Shown: positions 1 to 9,414, counted from the first letter of the stretch. The stretch: 64,000 nt of DNA from Algorimicrobium echini (GCF_900115185.1 NZ_FOVN01000001.1:744001-808000), one strand, 5' to 3'. Made by a program: numbers and translations. Notes: generated from the sequence alone by a model not told the origin.

Positions 1-1
1 A

Positions 2-115
2 ACAGAAACTATTTTTTCTGTGATAGGAAAATTGGTTTTTTATATTTTTCTGATTGGGGTATTTACCATTTTACTGGTTTGGTTTATACTAAAGAAAAAA
101 AATTCTAGTAGCTAA
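2..115 (+). CDS. C-terminal end of a membrane protein (5' end outside window)
   Basis: An open frame runs from the window edge to a TAA stop. The visible 37 residues contain one strongly hydrophobic stretch of about 22 residues, then KKK and a short polar serine-rich tail. This is the usual look of a last transmembrane helix with a positively charged cytoplasmic end. Nothing else can be read from so short a piece, so the family is unknown. It lies about 105 bases upstream of another small membrane protein on the same strand. Confidence 0.45.
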   Translation, partial: TETIFSVIGKLVFYIFLIGVFTILLVWFILKKKNSSS

Positions 116-170
116 AGAAATACCAGAAACAACCATTAATATGAGGCTAATTATAATAGATATGTATAAT

Positions 171-178
171 TAGGTTTG
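171..178 (+). promoter_or_regulatory. Possible -7 promoter element (TAnnTTTG type)
   Basis: TAGGTTTG matches the Bacteroidota -7 consensus TAnnTTTG. No clear TTTG -33 element lies about 20 bases upstream, so the call rests on one box. A transcript starting near 185 would give a leader of about 37 bases before ATG 222, which favours that start. Confidence 0.35.
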
Positions 179-221
179 TGATATATGTTTGATAAATACT
201 CCTAAATTTCAGATTTATTTT

Positions 222-626
222 ATGATTTTAAAATTCTACAAATACCTGTTTTTTAGAATATACAGATGGTTTTTACTTTCCAATAAAGAAGAAAATTCTG
301 CTTTAAGGAAAACTATTATGGCTTTGGTTTTTACTGAAGTTGCCAGTATAAATCTCTTTTTTGAATTAATAAATAGATATACTACAATAGAAATTACATC
401 TCCATTCAGCACGATACCCATGGCATTATTTTCAGTCGGAATCTTGTATTTTTTTAATTATTATTTGTTTGAAAAAGATGAAAAATTTCAAGAAATTAAT
501 AATACTTTTTTGAAGAAAAAGGAAACCGATAAACTGTGGTTCATAAAAGGAGTTTTAGTTGTTTTACTGATAGCTGGAATTTTATTGTTTTATATGATAT
601 ATCCTTATAAGTTAGTATTATTCTAA
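222..626 (+). CDS. Small membrane protein of unknown function
   Basis: The product is about 134 residues and I do not recognise the family. It has an aromatic and basic N-terminus, a hydrophobic helix around residues 60-80 (ending in a YFFNYYLF-like stretch), a charged lysine/glutamate-rich linker, and a last hydrophobic helix near residues 110-130 rich in V, L, I and G. This predicts two or three membrane passes with a cytoplasmic loop. The frame can be extended to a TTG at 189, but ATG 222 is preferred because a -7-like box lies at 171-178. No linked gene suggests a role. Confidence 0.6.
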   Translation: MILKFYKYLFFRIYRWFLLSNKEENSALRKTIMALVFTEVASINLFFELINRYTTIEITSPFSTIPMALFSVGILYFFNYYLFEKDEKFQEINNTFLKKKETDKLWFIKGVLVVLLIAGILLFYMIYPYKLVLF

Positions 627-735
627 CTAGTGCTTTCAAAAACTTATAAAGTTTATTTTATCTTTTAGTCTGAAGCACGATATGATGCGTAAAATTATTA
701 ATAGCATAAATACATGCACAATAAAACGCAATTTC

Positions 736-763
736 TTGTGTATGTATCAAACGGCATACACAA
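736..763. repeat. Perfect 9-bp inverted repeat (hairpin) upstream of the hybrid regulator
   Basis: TTGTGTATG at 736-744 and CATACACAA at 755-763 are exact reverse complements separated by 10 bases. The hairpin lies in the 286-base gap between the small membrane protein and the regulator. It is followed by only a short T run, so it could be a weak terminator or an operator. The rest of the gap is AT-rich, with no gene I can support. Confidence 0.4.
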
Positions 764-912
764 TAATTTTAAAAATTCGTAATTGAAAACTATAATTTAA
801 AAATCTATTTAATTAAAGGACATGTTTCCATCTAAATTTTATGTTATAATTTAGCATATCATTAAGCTATTTTGCTTCATGACTGTTTTCAATAAAAGAA
901 TTACTTCTTATA

Positions 913-3900
913 ATGCGTAGTCATTTCAAAATATTCCTTTGGCTTGTTTTTTTTAGTGTTCTAACAAGTCATGCTCAAAAAAATATTTTTGAAATTCAAT
1001 CTATTAATGTAAAAGATGGCTTACCTAACAGCAATACCCACGATATTCTTCAAGACCAAAACAATTTTATTTGGATAAGTACTTTAGGTGGTTTAACCCG
1101 TTACGATGGTTATGCTTTTAAATTTTATGATGCTTCTTTTTTTAATATTAATGAAAATGCATCGTTAGTATTAGCTTTAGATGAACAAAACAGAATTTGG
1201 TTTTGTGAGGATTTAGCATATGCTCCCAAGCTTACAAGTGGAGTTTTTAATACTGAAACGGGTTCGATAATTCCTTTTGAAATAATTTCAAAAGGGCTTT
1301 TTACATCAGAAGATGTTTTTTCTCTTAACGCTTCAAATTATCGAAAAAACACCATTTTCATTACCACCAAACAAGGTGTTGTATATAAGTATGATGGCCA
1401 ATTTAAGATGATTTTTACTATTCCGAATTTTAGATTCCGTCGTGTTGTAGCCGAAAGTGATTTGGATGGGAATTATTGGATTACATATGATAATACGGTT
1501 ATTTCAAAAATTGATGGCGCTGGAAAAATTCTTAAAAGATTCAATTTAGATAAGGACGATTTTACCTTAAATAAAATACTGATAACAACACCTAATATAA
1601 TTCTTGAAGGTTATAACTCTAAAGTTGAAAAAGAATATTGGCAAATAAAGGATACGATACTTCAGGAGTTTAAATTATCAATTGAACATCCTATTCAGGT
1701 TTTAAAAATTAAAGATTCTCAAATTTATTTCTTTCAAAATGATACCGTTTTTAAAAAACCTATAAATCCATTAAAAGAAAAGAATAATCAAGTAATTCTT
1801 GGAAATATTTCAAATCTTAAATACAATTCTTGTTATGTTGATAAACAGGGTGTAATGTGGGTTTCGTCAGATAACGGATTATACAAAATAGTGTCTAAAA
1901 AAAATCCATTTACCATCTTTGAATCGGAGAACAGTATTCGTGGTATTTATAGGGACTCCAATAGTAATTTATGGATTGGTGGCTATAAAAAGTCGGTAGT
2001 TTATAATTTAAATTCCAAAGCAAAACAAGATATAGAAGTACCTAATGTTACATTTACAGGTTTTACAAAAGACAAAAATGGGACGCTTTGGATTGGTACC
2101 ACCAACAATAGTCTTTATACCTATCATTCTTCTGATAGTATTTTTAAGGAGCATAAGAAAAAGCAGTTTGATGCTTTACAGTTGCCGTATTTAAATCCAG
2201 TAACACATAAAGTTTGGCTAGGTACTGGCAGAGGGTTAGCGTATATAGATGATGCCAACACAATTCAAGACTATACCGTGAATAAGTCTATAATTGGCTC
2301 ACAAATTCGTCAATTTTTTCAAACCAAAGAAGGTATTTGGATGGTTACCAATAAAGGTCTTTTTTTAATGGATGCGACATCTGAAATTATAACCAATCAT
2401 TATTCAAAGGCAAATGGATTTCCAACAGACAATATTAACCATATGCATAAAGATGCAGATGGCATTTTTTGGTTAGCAACAAAAACGGATGGTTTAATAC
2501 GCTGGAATTTTTTAGAAAATACATTTAGAATTTTTTCAACGCAAGATGGACTTTCAAACAATACCATTTATGCGGTATATGAAGATGATTTTAAAAACTT
2601 ATGGTTACCCAGTAATTATGGACTTATGCGTTTTGATAAAATAAGTTACGATTCGCAAGTTTTTACAGATAAAGACGGAATAGCAGATAATGAGTTCAAT
2701 ACTTTTGCCCACTTTAAAGATGCTAAGGGTACCTTTTACTTTGGTGGTATTAATGGTGTAACAGCTTTTCATCCGAAGGATTTTATTGCGGAAACCAAAA
2801 CAGAATTTCCCATTTACATATCAGATTTACGCATTCTTAAAAAAAATGCTGAAGAATTTGAAAATTTACCAGTGTCTAGAATTTCAAATAACCCCATTCC
2901 GTTAAATTACGATGATCAAATTTTACAATTTGAGTGCAGTTTATTGGACTTTAAATATATGGCAAATCATCAGTACGCCTACAAAATTGATGATTATCAT
3001 AACCAATGGATTTATACAAGAGATAACAAAATTTCTATTTTTAACTTCCCATATGGCCATCATACTATTCGTGTAAAAGCAAAAGGTGATTCTGATCTTT
3101 GGTCAGCCAATGAGTTGCAAATTCCCATTTTTGTAAACAAACCATTTTATCTTAAATGGCAATTTTTGTTGCTGTCTTTTTTAATCTTTTCTCTAATTGT
3201 TTATCTGTATTTAAAATGGCGTATTCAGAGTCTAGAAAAGGCAAAATTAAAACTGGAAACGGAAGTAAAAATAAGAACTCAACAAATTGAAAAAGATAAG
3301 CAAACCATTGAAATACAAGCTGAAGAGCTCAAAGCTTTGGATGTGGCCAAAAGCAATTTTTTTGCCAATCTTACCCATGAGTTGCGCACACCGTTAACCT
3401 TAATCATTGGTCCTTTAGAGCAAGTTATAAATAATCCACCACCAACGGCTATTTTAAAAAGGCGTGCTACAGGTATTTTAAATAACGCTAAACATATTTT
3501 AGGACTTATTAATCAGCTATTGGATCTGGCAAAATTAGAGAGCAAACAAATGCCAATTGAATTAACTCATGCTAACATTATAACGTATACGGAGGAGTTA
3601 GTTCAGCGTTTTCAACCATTAGCAACGCAAAATAATCAGTATTTAAAATTCCAAACAAACGAAACGGATTGGTTTATCAACTTCGATTGTGATAAATGGG
3701 ACAAAATTGTTTACAATTTAATTTCCAACGCCTTAAAATTTACACCTAAACATGGCGAAATTACGGTTCAATTAAACCAAAGTGTTTTACATGGCAAAAC
3801 AGCTATTGCATTAATAGTTACCGATTCTGGTATTGGTATAAAAGAAGAAAACAAAGACGCTATTTTTAATAGGTTTTACCAAACCGATTTGTCATCCACC

Positions 3901-4875
3901 CGTGCTAATGATGGCACTGGTGTTGGTCTAGCATTGGTAAAAGAATTGGTGGATTTACAAAAAGGCGAAATCACGGTTTCTAGCCAGATTAATATAGGTT
4001 CTAGTTTTAAAATTGTGTTACCTATTCCAACAGGAGAAGCGGGAACATCCTACAAGTCTAATTATCAGAATCAGTTTTTAATTCCAGCCTTAAAAAGTAC
4101 CACTAGCGTTCAACAAACAGAAGCCGAAAGTTTGGAAAAACTAGATATTTTAGTCGTCGAAGATAATGATGACATCCGTGATTATATCGTTCAATGCCTC
4201 GATTATAATCAATATACCATTTCAACTGCAAAAAATGGAAATGAAGGATTGGAAAAAGCACTATCTCTAATACCAGATTTAATTATTTCAGATGTTATGA
4301 TGCCTCAAAAAGATGGATTTGAATTAGTTGAAGACATCCGGAACCAAATTAGCACGTCCCACATTCCTATTATTTTACTCTCTGCGAAAGCCAATATTGA
4401 TAGTAGGTTACAAGGTTTAAAACGAGGAGCAGATGCATATTTAACAAAACCTTTTAACCCAAGAGAACTAGATGTGATGGTTGAAAACCTGATTGATATA
4501 AGACAGCGCCTTCAAAAAAGATACACAGATACAATCCTTACCGTAGATGACGATACCTTTGAAAAAGAAGATACATTTATTCTTCAGCTTAAAACATATA
4601 TTCAAGAAAATTTAAGTGAAACCGATTTGAATGGTGACGTTATTGGTCTTCATTTTGGAATGAGCCGGATTCATCTTTATAGAAAACTTAAAGCACTTAC
4701 CAATTTATCTATTTCCGAGTTTGTAAAAGATATCCGATTAGAAATAGGACGCAAATTATTAGCAGAAAACAAACTTAATATTTCTGAAATCTCTTACGAA
4801 ATAGGCTTTACCTCTCCAAGTCACTTTTCCCGTTCCTTCAAGGAAAAATACGGGAAACCACCTTCCCAAATGTAA
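913..4875 (+). CDS. Hybrid two-component system sensor/regulator (HTCS)
   Basis: This 1320-residue protein puts a whole two-component pathway in one chain. It has a signal peptide (about residues 1-22 ending SHAQ), then a periplasmic beta-propeller-type sensor of two-component-propeller repeats (recurring N-x-LWIGT-like units, about 30-650). A Y_Y_Y domain (about 660-740) and a transmembrane helix (about 745-768) follow. The kinase has an H-box with His822 in the FANLTHELRTP motif, an N-box near 935 and G boxes near 971 and 1002. The receiver has phospho-acceptor Asp1127 in the ISDVMMP motif, and an AraC-type helix-turn-helix occupies about 1225-1320. HTCS proteins usually control polysaccharide loci, but no susC/susD pair is present. 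The following same-strand genes are hydrolases and a porin, which are its likely targets. All catalytic motifs look intact. Confidence 0.96.
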   Translation: MRSHFKIFLWLVFFSVLTSHAQKNIFEIQSINVKDGLPNSNTHDILQDQNNFIWISTLGGLTRYDGYAFKFYDASFFNINENASLVLALDEQNRIWFCEDLAYAPKLTSGVFNTETGSIIPFEIISKGLFTSEDVFSLNASNYRKNTIFITTKQGVVYKYDGQFKMIFTIPNFRFRRVVAESDLDGNYWITYDNTVISKIDGAGKILKRFNLDKDDFTLNKILITTPNIILEGYNSKVEKEYWQIKDTILQEFKLSIEHPIQVLKIKDSQIYFFQNDTVFKKPINPLKEKNNQVILGNISNLKYNSCYVDKQGVMWVSSDNGLYKIVSKKNPFTIFESENSIRGIYRDSNSNLWIGGYKKSVVYNLNSKAKQDIEVPNVTFTGFTKDKNGTLWIGTTNNSLYTYHSSDSIFKEHKKKQFDALQLPYLNPVTHKVWLGTGRGLAYIDDANTIQDYTVNKSIIGSQIRQFFQTKEGIWMVTNKGLFLMDATSEIITNHYSKANGFPTDNINHMHKDADGIFWLATKTDGLIRWNFLENTFRIFSTQDGLSNNTIYAVYEDDFKNLWLPSNYGLMRFDKISYDSQVFTDKDGIADNEFNTFAHFKDAKGTFYFGGINGVTAFHPKDFIAETKTEFPIYISDLRILKKNAEEFENLPVSRISNNPIPLNYDDQILQFECSLLDFKYMANHQYAYKIDDYHNQWIYTRDNKISIFNFPYGHHTIRVKAKGDSDLWSANELQIPIFVNKPFYLKWQFLLLSFLIFSLIVYLYLKWRIQSLEKAKLKLETEVKIRTQQIEKDKQTIEIQAEELKALDVAKSNFFANLTHELRTPLTLIIGPLEQVINNPPPTAILKRRATGILNNAKHILGLINQLLDLAKLESKQMPIELTHANIITYTEELVQRFQPLATQNNQYLKFQTNETDWFINFDCDKWDKIVYNLISNALKFTPKHGEITVQLNQSVLHGKTAIALIVTDSGIGIKEENKDAIFNRFYQTDLSSTRANDGTGVGLALVKELVDLQKGEITVSSQINIGSSFKIVLPIPTGEAGTSYKSNYQNQFLIPALKSTTSVQQTEAESLEKLDILVVEDNDDIRDYIVQCLDYNQYTISTAKNGNEGLEKALSLIPDLIISDVMMPQKDGFELVEDIRNQISTSHIPIILLSAKANIDSRLQGLKRGADAYLTKPFNPRELDVMVENLIDIRQRLQKRYTDTILTVDDDTFEKEDTFILQLKTYIQENLSETDLNGDVIGLHFGMSRIHLYRKLKALTNLSISEFVKDIRLEIGRKLLAENKLNISEISYEIGFTSPSHFSRSFKEKYGKPPSQM

Positions 4876-4966
4876 CACCGTGTCATGTATTTGTAACAAG
4901 TGTGCAAATACTTTTAGGTATTTCACGACACCTTTGTGCCTAACAATGGTGTAACCTGTTTGTATC

Positions 4967-5221
4967 ATGGTAAATGAAGATTTACAGAATTCGGTAAAAC
5001 AATTATTCGTTGCCTATTTTAATATAAAAGAAGCACAATTTAATTGGCATGTACCGCTAGAGCAATTAGATGAGGATTTTAGAACCTTACGCTATTTGGT
5101 TTATTTGGAGCAGCTTATTAATACTGAATTCAACGCAAAAGTTCTCCTTATGGAGAAAATAAATGCCTCAATTCACACACCAACGGATATTATAAAGCTT
5201 GTAGAAACGGAACTGAATTAA
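4967..5221 (+). CDS. Acyl carrier protein-like small protein lacking the phosphopantetheine serine
   Basis: The product is 84 residues. Its length, acidic helices and C-terminal pattern (an LEQLINTEF stretch and a KINASIHTPTDIIKLV-like last helix) resemble an acyl carrier protein such as AcpP. The DSL motif that carries phosphopantetheine is replaced by EDF/DFR at about residues 36-39, so there is no serine to modify. The fold assignment is from my own alignment of spacing and hydrophobic positions. If right, this is a non-carrying ACP fold that may be structural or regulatory. It sits 91 bases after the hybrid regulator and ends just before the next gene, so it is probably co-transcribed with the hydrolases. 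An unrelated small helical protein is the alternative. Confidence 0.6.
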   Translation: MVNEDLQNSVKQLFVAYFNIKEAQFNWHVPLEQLDEDFRTLRYLVYLEQLINTEFNAKVLLMEKINASIHTPTDIIKLVETELN

Positions 5222-5235
5222 AATAAATGATTACC

Positions 5236-6570
5236 ATGAAAAACAATCTATTTTTTGCCTGCCTAATAGGTTTTCTTGTTACAAATGTGTTCGCTCAAGA
5301 CGCTTTAGTAAGCACGATAGAAAATGCCGTAAATACGGACAATGACAAATTTGTGGCTATTTTTAAAGACATTCATAAAAACCCAGAGTTAGGTTTTATG
5401 GAAGTGAGAACATCTGGTATTGTAGCTCAAGAATTAAAATCTTATGGTTATAGTGTAACAGAAAAAATTGCAAAAACAGGTGTTGCAGGCGTACTTAAAA
5501 ACGGATCTGGGCCAGTGGTTATGTATCGTGCAGATATGGATTGCAATTCAGTAAAAGAACTTACGGATCTTCCTTACAAAAGCACCAAAATTGTAAAATT
5601 AGAGAACGGAAGCGAAACACCTGTTGCCCATGCATGTGGCCATGACGCACACACTACATGGCTTTTAGCTACTGCAAAATTTTTCTCGGAACATAAAAAT
5701 TTATGGAAAGGCACTGTTATATTTATCGCTCAACCAGCTGAAGAGCCTATTCTAGGAGCCGAAGCTATGGTTAAGGATGGTTTATACACCAAGCACAACA
5801 TTCCAGAACCAGATTATTTATTCGGTATGCATAGTATGCCATTTTCGGTTGGTATGCTTGCAGCAGCATCGGGTGTAAGAATGGCGGGAACAGATCAATT
5901 AGATGTCACGTTTTATGGTGTTGGTGGTCATGGTTCAACACCTCATGTTACAAAAGATCCTATACTAATGGCAGCTTCAGCAATCATGCAATATCAGGCT
6001 ATTGTAAGTAGAGCAATAGATCCTAAAAGTTCTGCCGTTGTTACTGTTGGTGCTGTTCAATCAGGAACAGATAATAATGTAATTCCAGAAACCGCTCTAT
6101 TAAAAATTAATTTAAGATGGTTTACAGAACATGATAGGCAAGTTATGATTGAAGGTATTAAGCGTATTAATGAAGGTATCGCTTATGCTTATAATTTACC
6201 AAAAGACAAATATCCAACCATTACATTTAAAGGATGGTCTTACCCATTATCAAATATTGAAGAGCTAACAACTATAGTAAGGGAATCATTATATGCATTG
6301 GTAACTGATAAAAAGCTTGTTTTAGATGAAACCGTCGTGCCTTCAGTAATGGGTTCAGAAGACATGCACCATCTAGTGATTAATAATGCTAAAAAAGCCT
6401 ATTGTTTTATAAATGTAGGTGTTGTAGAACCAAACCGATTTGAAGAAGCTGCAAAAAAAGGGCAATTAGCTTTTAGTAATCATAATGGAAATTTTGAAAT
6501 TCATTTAAGTGCCATTCCCTATGGCTCTAAAGCAGCCATAACATCTATGCTGGCCATATTTAACCAATAA
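5236..6570 (+). CDS. Secreted M20-family amidohydrolase (peptidase M20D type)
   Basis: The protein is a metal-dependent hydrolase of N-acyl amino acids, related to hippurate hydrolase and IAA-amino acid hydrolase. It has a signal peptide ending at VFAQ. Counting from the alternative start at 5227, the metal ligands are visible in CGHDAHT (C137, H139, H142) and QPAEEP (E172-E173). A further motif GSEDMHH lies near residue 377, and a small dimerisation domain is expected in the middle. Length fits the family. ATG 5236 gives a canonical signal peptide (MKNNLFF...); ATG 5227 adds three residues. The signal peptide places it in the periplasm, unlike most cytoplasmic family members, which suggests it processes substrates imported by the porin encoded downstream. 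The exact substrate cannot be read from sequence. Confidence 0.92.
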   Translation: MKNNLFFACLIGFLVTNVFAQDALVSTIENAVNTDNDKFVAIFKDIHKNPELGFMEVRTSGIVAQELKSYGYSVTEKIAKTGVAGVLKNGSGPVVMYRADMDCNSVKELTDLPYKSTKIVKLENGSETPVAHACGHDAHTTWLLATAKFFSEHKNLWKGTVIFIAQPAEEPILGAEAMVKDGLYTKHNIPEPDYLFGMHSMPFSVGMLAAASGVRMAGTDQLDVTFYGVGGHGSTPHVTKDPILMAASAIMQYQAIVSRAIDPKSSAVVTVGAVQSGTDNNVIPETALLKINLRWFTEHDRQVMIEGIKRINEGIAYAYNLPKDKYPTITFKGWSYPLSNIEELTTIVRESLYALVTDKKLVLDETVVPSVMGSEDMHHLVINNAKKAYCFINVGVVEPNRFEEAAKKGQLAFSNHNGNFEIHLSAIPYGSKAAITSMLAIFNQ

Positions 6571-6614
6571 AGTAAATACAAGTAAACAAGAAAAACTAAT
6601 TAGAAAAAAGCACA

Positions 6615-7964
6615 ATGAAAAAAGTAATTACAAAAACACTTGTTGTATTAATTCTACTTACAATAAACTGGAGTATAAAAGCACAAGAGGCAGAAGATAA
6701 ATCAGTCATTTTATTCACAAATGCTACTGTTTTTGATGGTGTGAATGAAAAACTAATGACCGATACTGATGTTCTAATAGAAGGAAACCTCATCAAGCAA
6801 ATAGGAAAAAACCTAAAAGCTCCTAACAGCGCTAATGTGATTGATGTTACTGGAAAAACACTTATTCCAGGATTAACCGATGCGCATGCACACATGACAA
6901 TAAATGATGATTTTGAATATCTCATTTACAGTTCACAGCCAGGTTACATGGGAGCTTTAGCTGCTAGAAATGCTAAAGAAATGCTATTTCGTGGTTTTAC
7001 AACCATGCGTGATATGGGTGGACCTGTTTTAGGAGTAAAAAAAGCAATTGATGATGGTAAAATACCTGGTCCAAGAATCCTACCAAGTGGTGCCTTTATT
7101 TCACAAACTTCTGGTCATGGTGATTTTGATTCTCGTGAAACAAGATATTCTAGGAGCTTTACTGGACAAATGGACATGGCCTATTTACGTGGGTGGACAA
7201 TTACAGCTGATGGTGTTGCCGAAGTACAAAAAGCAACAAGAGAAGTGTTGCGGTCAGGTGCTACACAAGTGAAAATTATGGGAAGTGGTAGTATTACTGG
7301 AGCACATGATCCACTTGATGTTACAGAATATACAGTAGAAGAACTTAAAGCCATCGTTAAAGAAGCCGAACATTGGGGAACATACGCAGCCATACATGCC
7401 TATACTGACGAATCTATTAGAAATGCGTTAGAGGCTGGTGTGAAAAGCATTGAACATGGCATTTTCGCTTCTAAAGAAACAATGCAACTTTTAAAAGACA
7501 AAGATGCATTCTTCTCTACACAATTTTTGGCATTCAATCAAACACCTGAAGAAGCAGGTATGAACGCAACTGCTACACCTAAATACCTACAAGTTAAAGA
7601 TGGTGCAACCATGGGTTATGAACTTGCAAAAAAAATAGGCGTAAAAATGACATTTGGAACAGATCTTCTAGGCAATATTGCACTAGCGCCATTTCAATCG
7701 CAAGAATTTGTAGCGCGTTCTGAATACTTTTCTGGCTACGAAATTCTAAAACAAGCTACATCAAACAATGCGGAACTTTTTGAACGCAGTGGTAAACGTC
7801 ACCCTTATCAAGAGGGAGCACTTGGTGTAATAAAAGAAGGTGCCTATGCAGATATTGTAGTTGTAGATGGTAATCCGCTTAAGGATATTAAATTATTAGG
7901 CAATCCTGCAAAAAACTTAAAAATCATCATGAAAGATGGTAAGATTTACAAAAACACGCTATAA
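6615..7964 (+). CDS. Secreted amidohydrolase-superfamily enzyme (prolidase/imidazolonepropionase-like), copy 1
   Basis: This 449-residue protein starts with a signal peptide ending near IKAQ. It shows the full binuclear-metal signature of the amidohydrolase superfamily: DAHAH (D89, H91, H93), Lys220 in VKIMGSGS as the likely carbamylated ligand, H261 in AIHAY, H281 in IEHG and D350 in FGTDLLG. Close relatives are Xaa-Pro or Xaa-Arg/Lys carboxypeptidase-type enzymes and ochratoxinase, which cut the C-terminal residue from peptides or N-acyl amino acids. It lies 44 bases after the M20 hydrolase and 29 bases before a near-identical-length paralogue, so the three are likely one operon. The substrate is unknown. 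Confidence 0.92.
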   Translation: MKKVITKTLVVLILLTINWSIKAQEAEDKSVILFTNATVFDGVNEKLMTDTDVLIEGNLIKQIGKNLKAPNSANVIDVTGKTLIPGLTDAHAHMTINDDFEYLIYSSQPGYMGALAARNAKEMLFRGFTTMRDMGGPVLGVKKAIDDGKIPGPRILPSGAFISQTSGHGDFDSRETRYSRSFTGQMDMAYLRGWTITADGVAEVQKATREVLRSGATQVKIMGSGSITGAHDPLDVTEYTVEELKAIVKEAEHWGTYAAIHAYTDESIRNALEAGVKSIEHGIFASKETMQLLKDKDAFFSTQFLAFNQTPEEAGMNATATPKYLQVKDGATMGYELAKKIGVKMTFGTDLLGNIALAPFQSQEFVARSEYFSGYEILKQATSNNAELFERSGKRHPYQEGALGVIKEGAYADIVVVDGNPLKDIKLLGNPAKNLKIIMKDGKIYKNTL

Positions 7965-7993
7965 AATTATTTAATAATTAAAAAAAACAAACA

Positions 7994-9343
7994 ATGAAAA
8001 ATCTATTTAAAGGGCTATTATTAGTAATACTTGTCACTATGAGTTTAAATAGCTTTGCGCAGGAAGAAGAAATGTCTTATGTCCTTATCACCAATGCAAC
8101 CATTTTTGATGGTGTCAATGAAAAATTAATGTCAGATACGGATGTTTTAATTGAAAACAATCTAATTAAAGAAATAGGTAAAAATTTAAAAGCACCAAAA
8201 GGTGCTGAAATAATTGATGTTAGTGGAACAACTTTAATTCCAGGGTTTAGTGATGCCCATTCACATATTACTTTAAACGATGAATTAGAATATATTATTT
8301 ACAGTTCTCAAGAAGGTTATATGGGCGCACTTGCAGCTAGAAATGCTGAAGAAATGTTACAACGTGGTTTTACTACCATTAGAGATACTGGAGGGCCAGC
8401 ATTAGGAATAAAGAAAGCCATTGACGACGGTTTATTGCCTGGTCCACGTATTCTACCAAGCGGAGCCATGGTTACTCAAACCTCTGGCCATGGTGATTAT
8501 GATTCACGTGAAACTCGTTATTCTTACCATTATACAGGGCAAATGGATATGGCCTATTTAAGAGGTTGGTCCATTACAGCAGATGGTGTTGCCGAAGTAC
8601 AAAAAGCTACAAGAGAAGTGTTACGATCTGGTGCCACCCAAATTAAAATTATGGGAAGTGGGAGTGTTTTAGGTGCTCACGATCCTATAGATGTAACAGA
8701 ATATACGCTAGATGAATTGAAAGCTATTGTTAAAGAAGCGGAACATTGGGGAACCTATACACTTATTCACGCCTATACAGATCAAGGTGTTAGAAATGCC
8801 CTTGAAGCAGGCGTGCAAAGTATTGAACATGGGCTATTTGTTACTGAAGAAACCATGCGAATGATTAAGGAAAAAGATGCATTTTTCTCCACACAGTTTT
8901 TAGCATTTACCTCAACACCAGAAGAAGCAGGGATTAAAAAAATGTACTATCCTAAATTCTTACAAGCTAATGCAGGTGCTAGAAACGGCTATGAATTAGC
9001 AAAAAAGGTAGGTGTTAAAATGCCGTTTGGTACAGATATGTTAGGCGGTTTAGAAACAGCTGCATACCAATCTCAAGAGTTTACCGCTCGAGCTGAATAT
9101 TTTTCTGGATACGAAATCTTGGTACAAGCAACCTCATTGAATGCTGAACTTTTTGAACGTAGTGGAAAACGTCATCCATATCAAGAAGGCCCTCTTGGCG
9201 TTATTAAAGTAGGTGCCTATGCAGATGTTTTAGCTGTAGATGGTAACCCTTTAGAAGACATTTCACTGTTAGCCAATCCATCTAAAAATTTATTATTGAT
9301 TATGAAAGATGGTAAAGTGTACAAGAATACTTTAAAGCAGTAG
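7994..9343 (+). CDS. Secreted amidohydrolase-superfamily enzyme, copy 2 (tandem paralogue)
   Basis: This copy also has 449 residues and is closely similar along its whole length to the gene just upstream. It has its own signal peptide ending NSFAQ. Metal ligands are conserved: DAHSH (D87, H89, H91), Lys218 in IKIMGSGS, the LIHAY and IEHG histidines and the Asp of FGTDMLG. Differences cluster around the substrate side: SYHYTGQ replaces SRSFTGQ, and residues after STPEEAG differ. The two copies have probably diverged in specificity rather than one decaying. Identical length, tandem orientation and a 29-base gap indicate a local duplication. It is followed by an OprB-like porin after a short hairpin-containing gap. 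Confidence 0.92.
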   Translation: MKNLFKGLLLVILVTMSLNSFAQEEEMSYVLITNATIFDGVNEKLMSDTDVLIENNLIKEIGKNLKAPKGAEIIDVSGTTLIPGFSDAHSHITLNDELEYIIYSSQEGYMGALAARNAEEMLQRGFTTIRDTGGPALGIKKAIDDGLLPGPRILPSGAMVTQTSGHGDYDSRETRYSYHYTGQMDMAYLRGWSITADGVAEVQKATREVLRSGATQIKIMGSGSVLGAHDPIDVTEYTLDELKAIVKEAEHWGTYTLIHAYTDQGVRNALEAGVQSIEHGLFVTEETMRMIKEKDAFFSTQFLAFTSTPEEAGIKKMYYPKFLQANAGARNGYELAKKVGVKMPFGTDMLGGLETAAYQSQEFTARAEYFSGYEILVQATSLNAELFERSGKRHPYQEGPLGVIKVGAYADVLAVDGNPLEDISLLANPSKNLLLIMKDGKVYKNTLKQ

Positions 9344-9359
9344 AAAATATAAATGTGTT

Positions 9360-9397
9360 AAACAGATTATAATGGTGATAACTTTTGTAGTCTGTTT
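9360..9397. repeat. Inverted repeat between amidohydrolase copy 2 and the porin gene
   Basis: AAACAGA at 9360-9366 pairs with TCTGTTT at 9391-9397, and the stem extends by G-U and A-U pairs inward. No T run follows, so it is not a classical terminator. It may be an operator or an mRNA structure that lowers porin expression relative to the upstream genes. Confidence 0.3.
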
Positions 9398-9414
9398 CAT
9401 ACGCTTCCAAAAAA

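Noticed and set aside
682-786. 34-residue open frame starting at two ATG codons
   Set aside because: It is short, overlaps the inverted repeat at 736-763, and shows no recognisable composition or motif. It looks like chance.
4890-4936. TTTG and CACCTTTG as a promoter for the ACP-like gene
   Set aside because: The boxes are 35 bases apart instead of about 20, and the -7 box lacks the leading TA.
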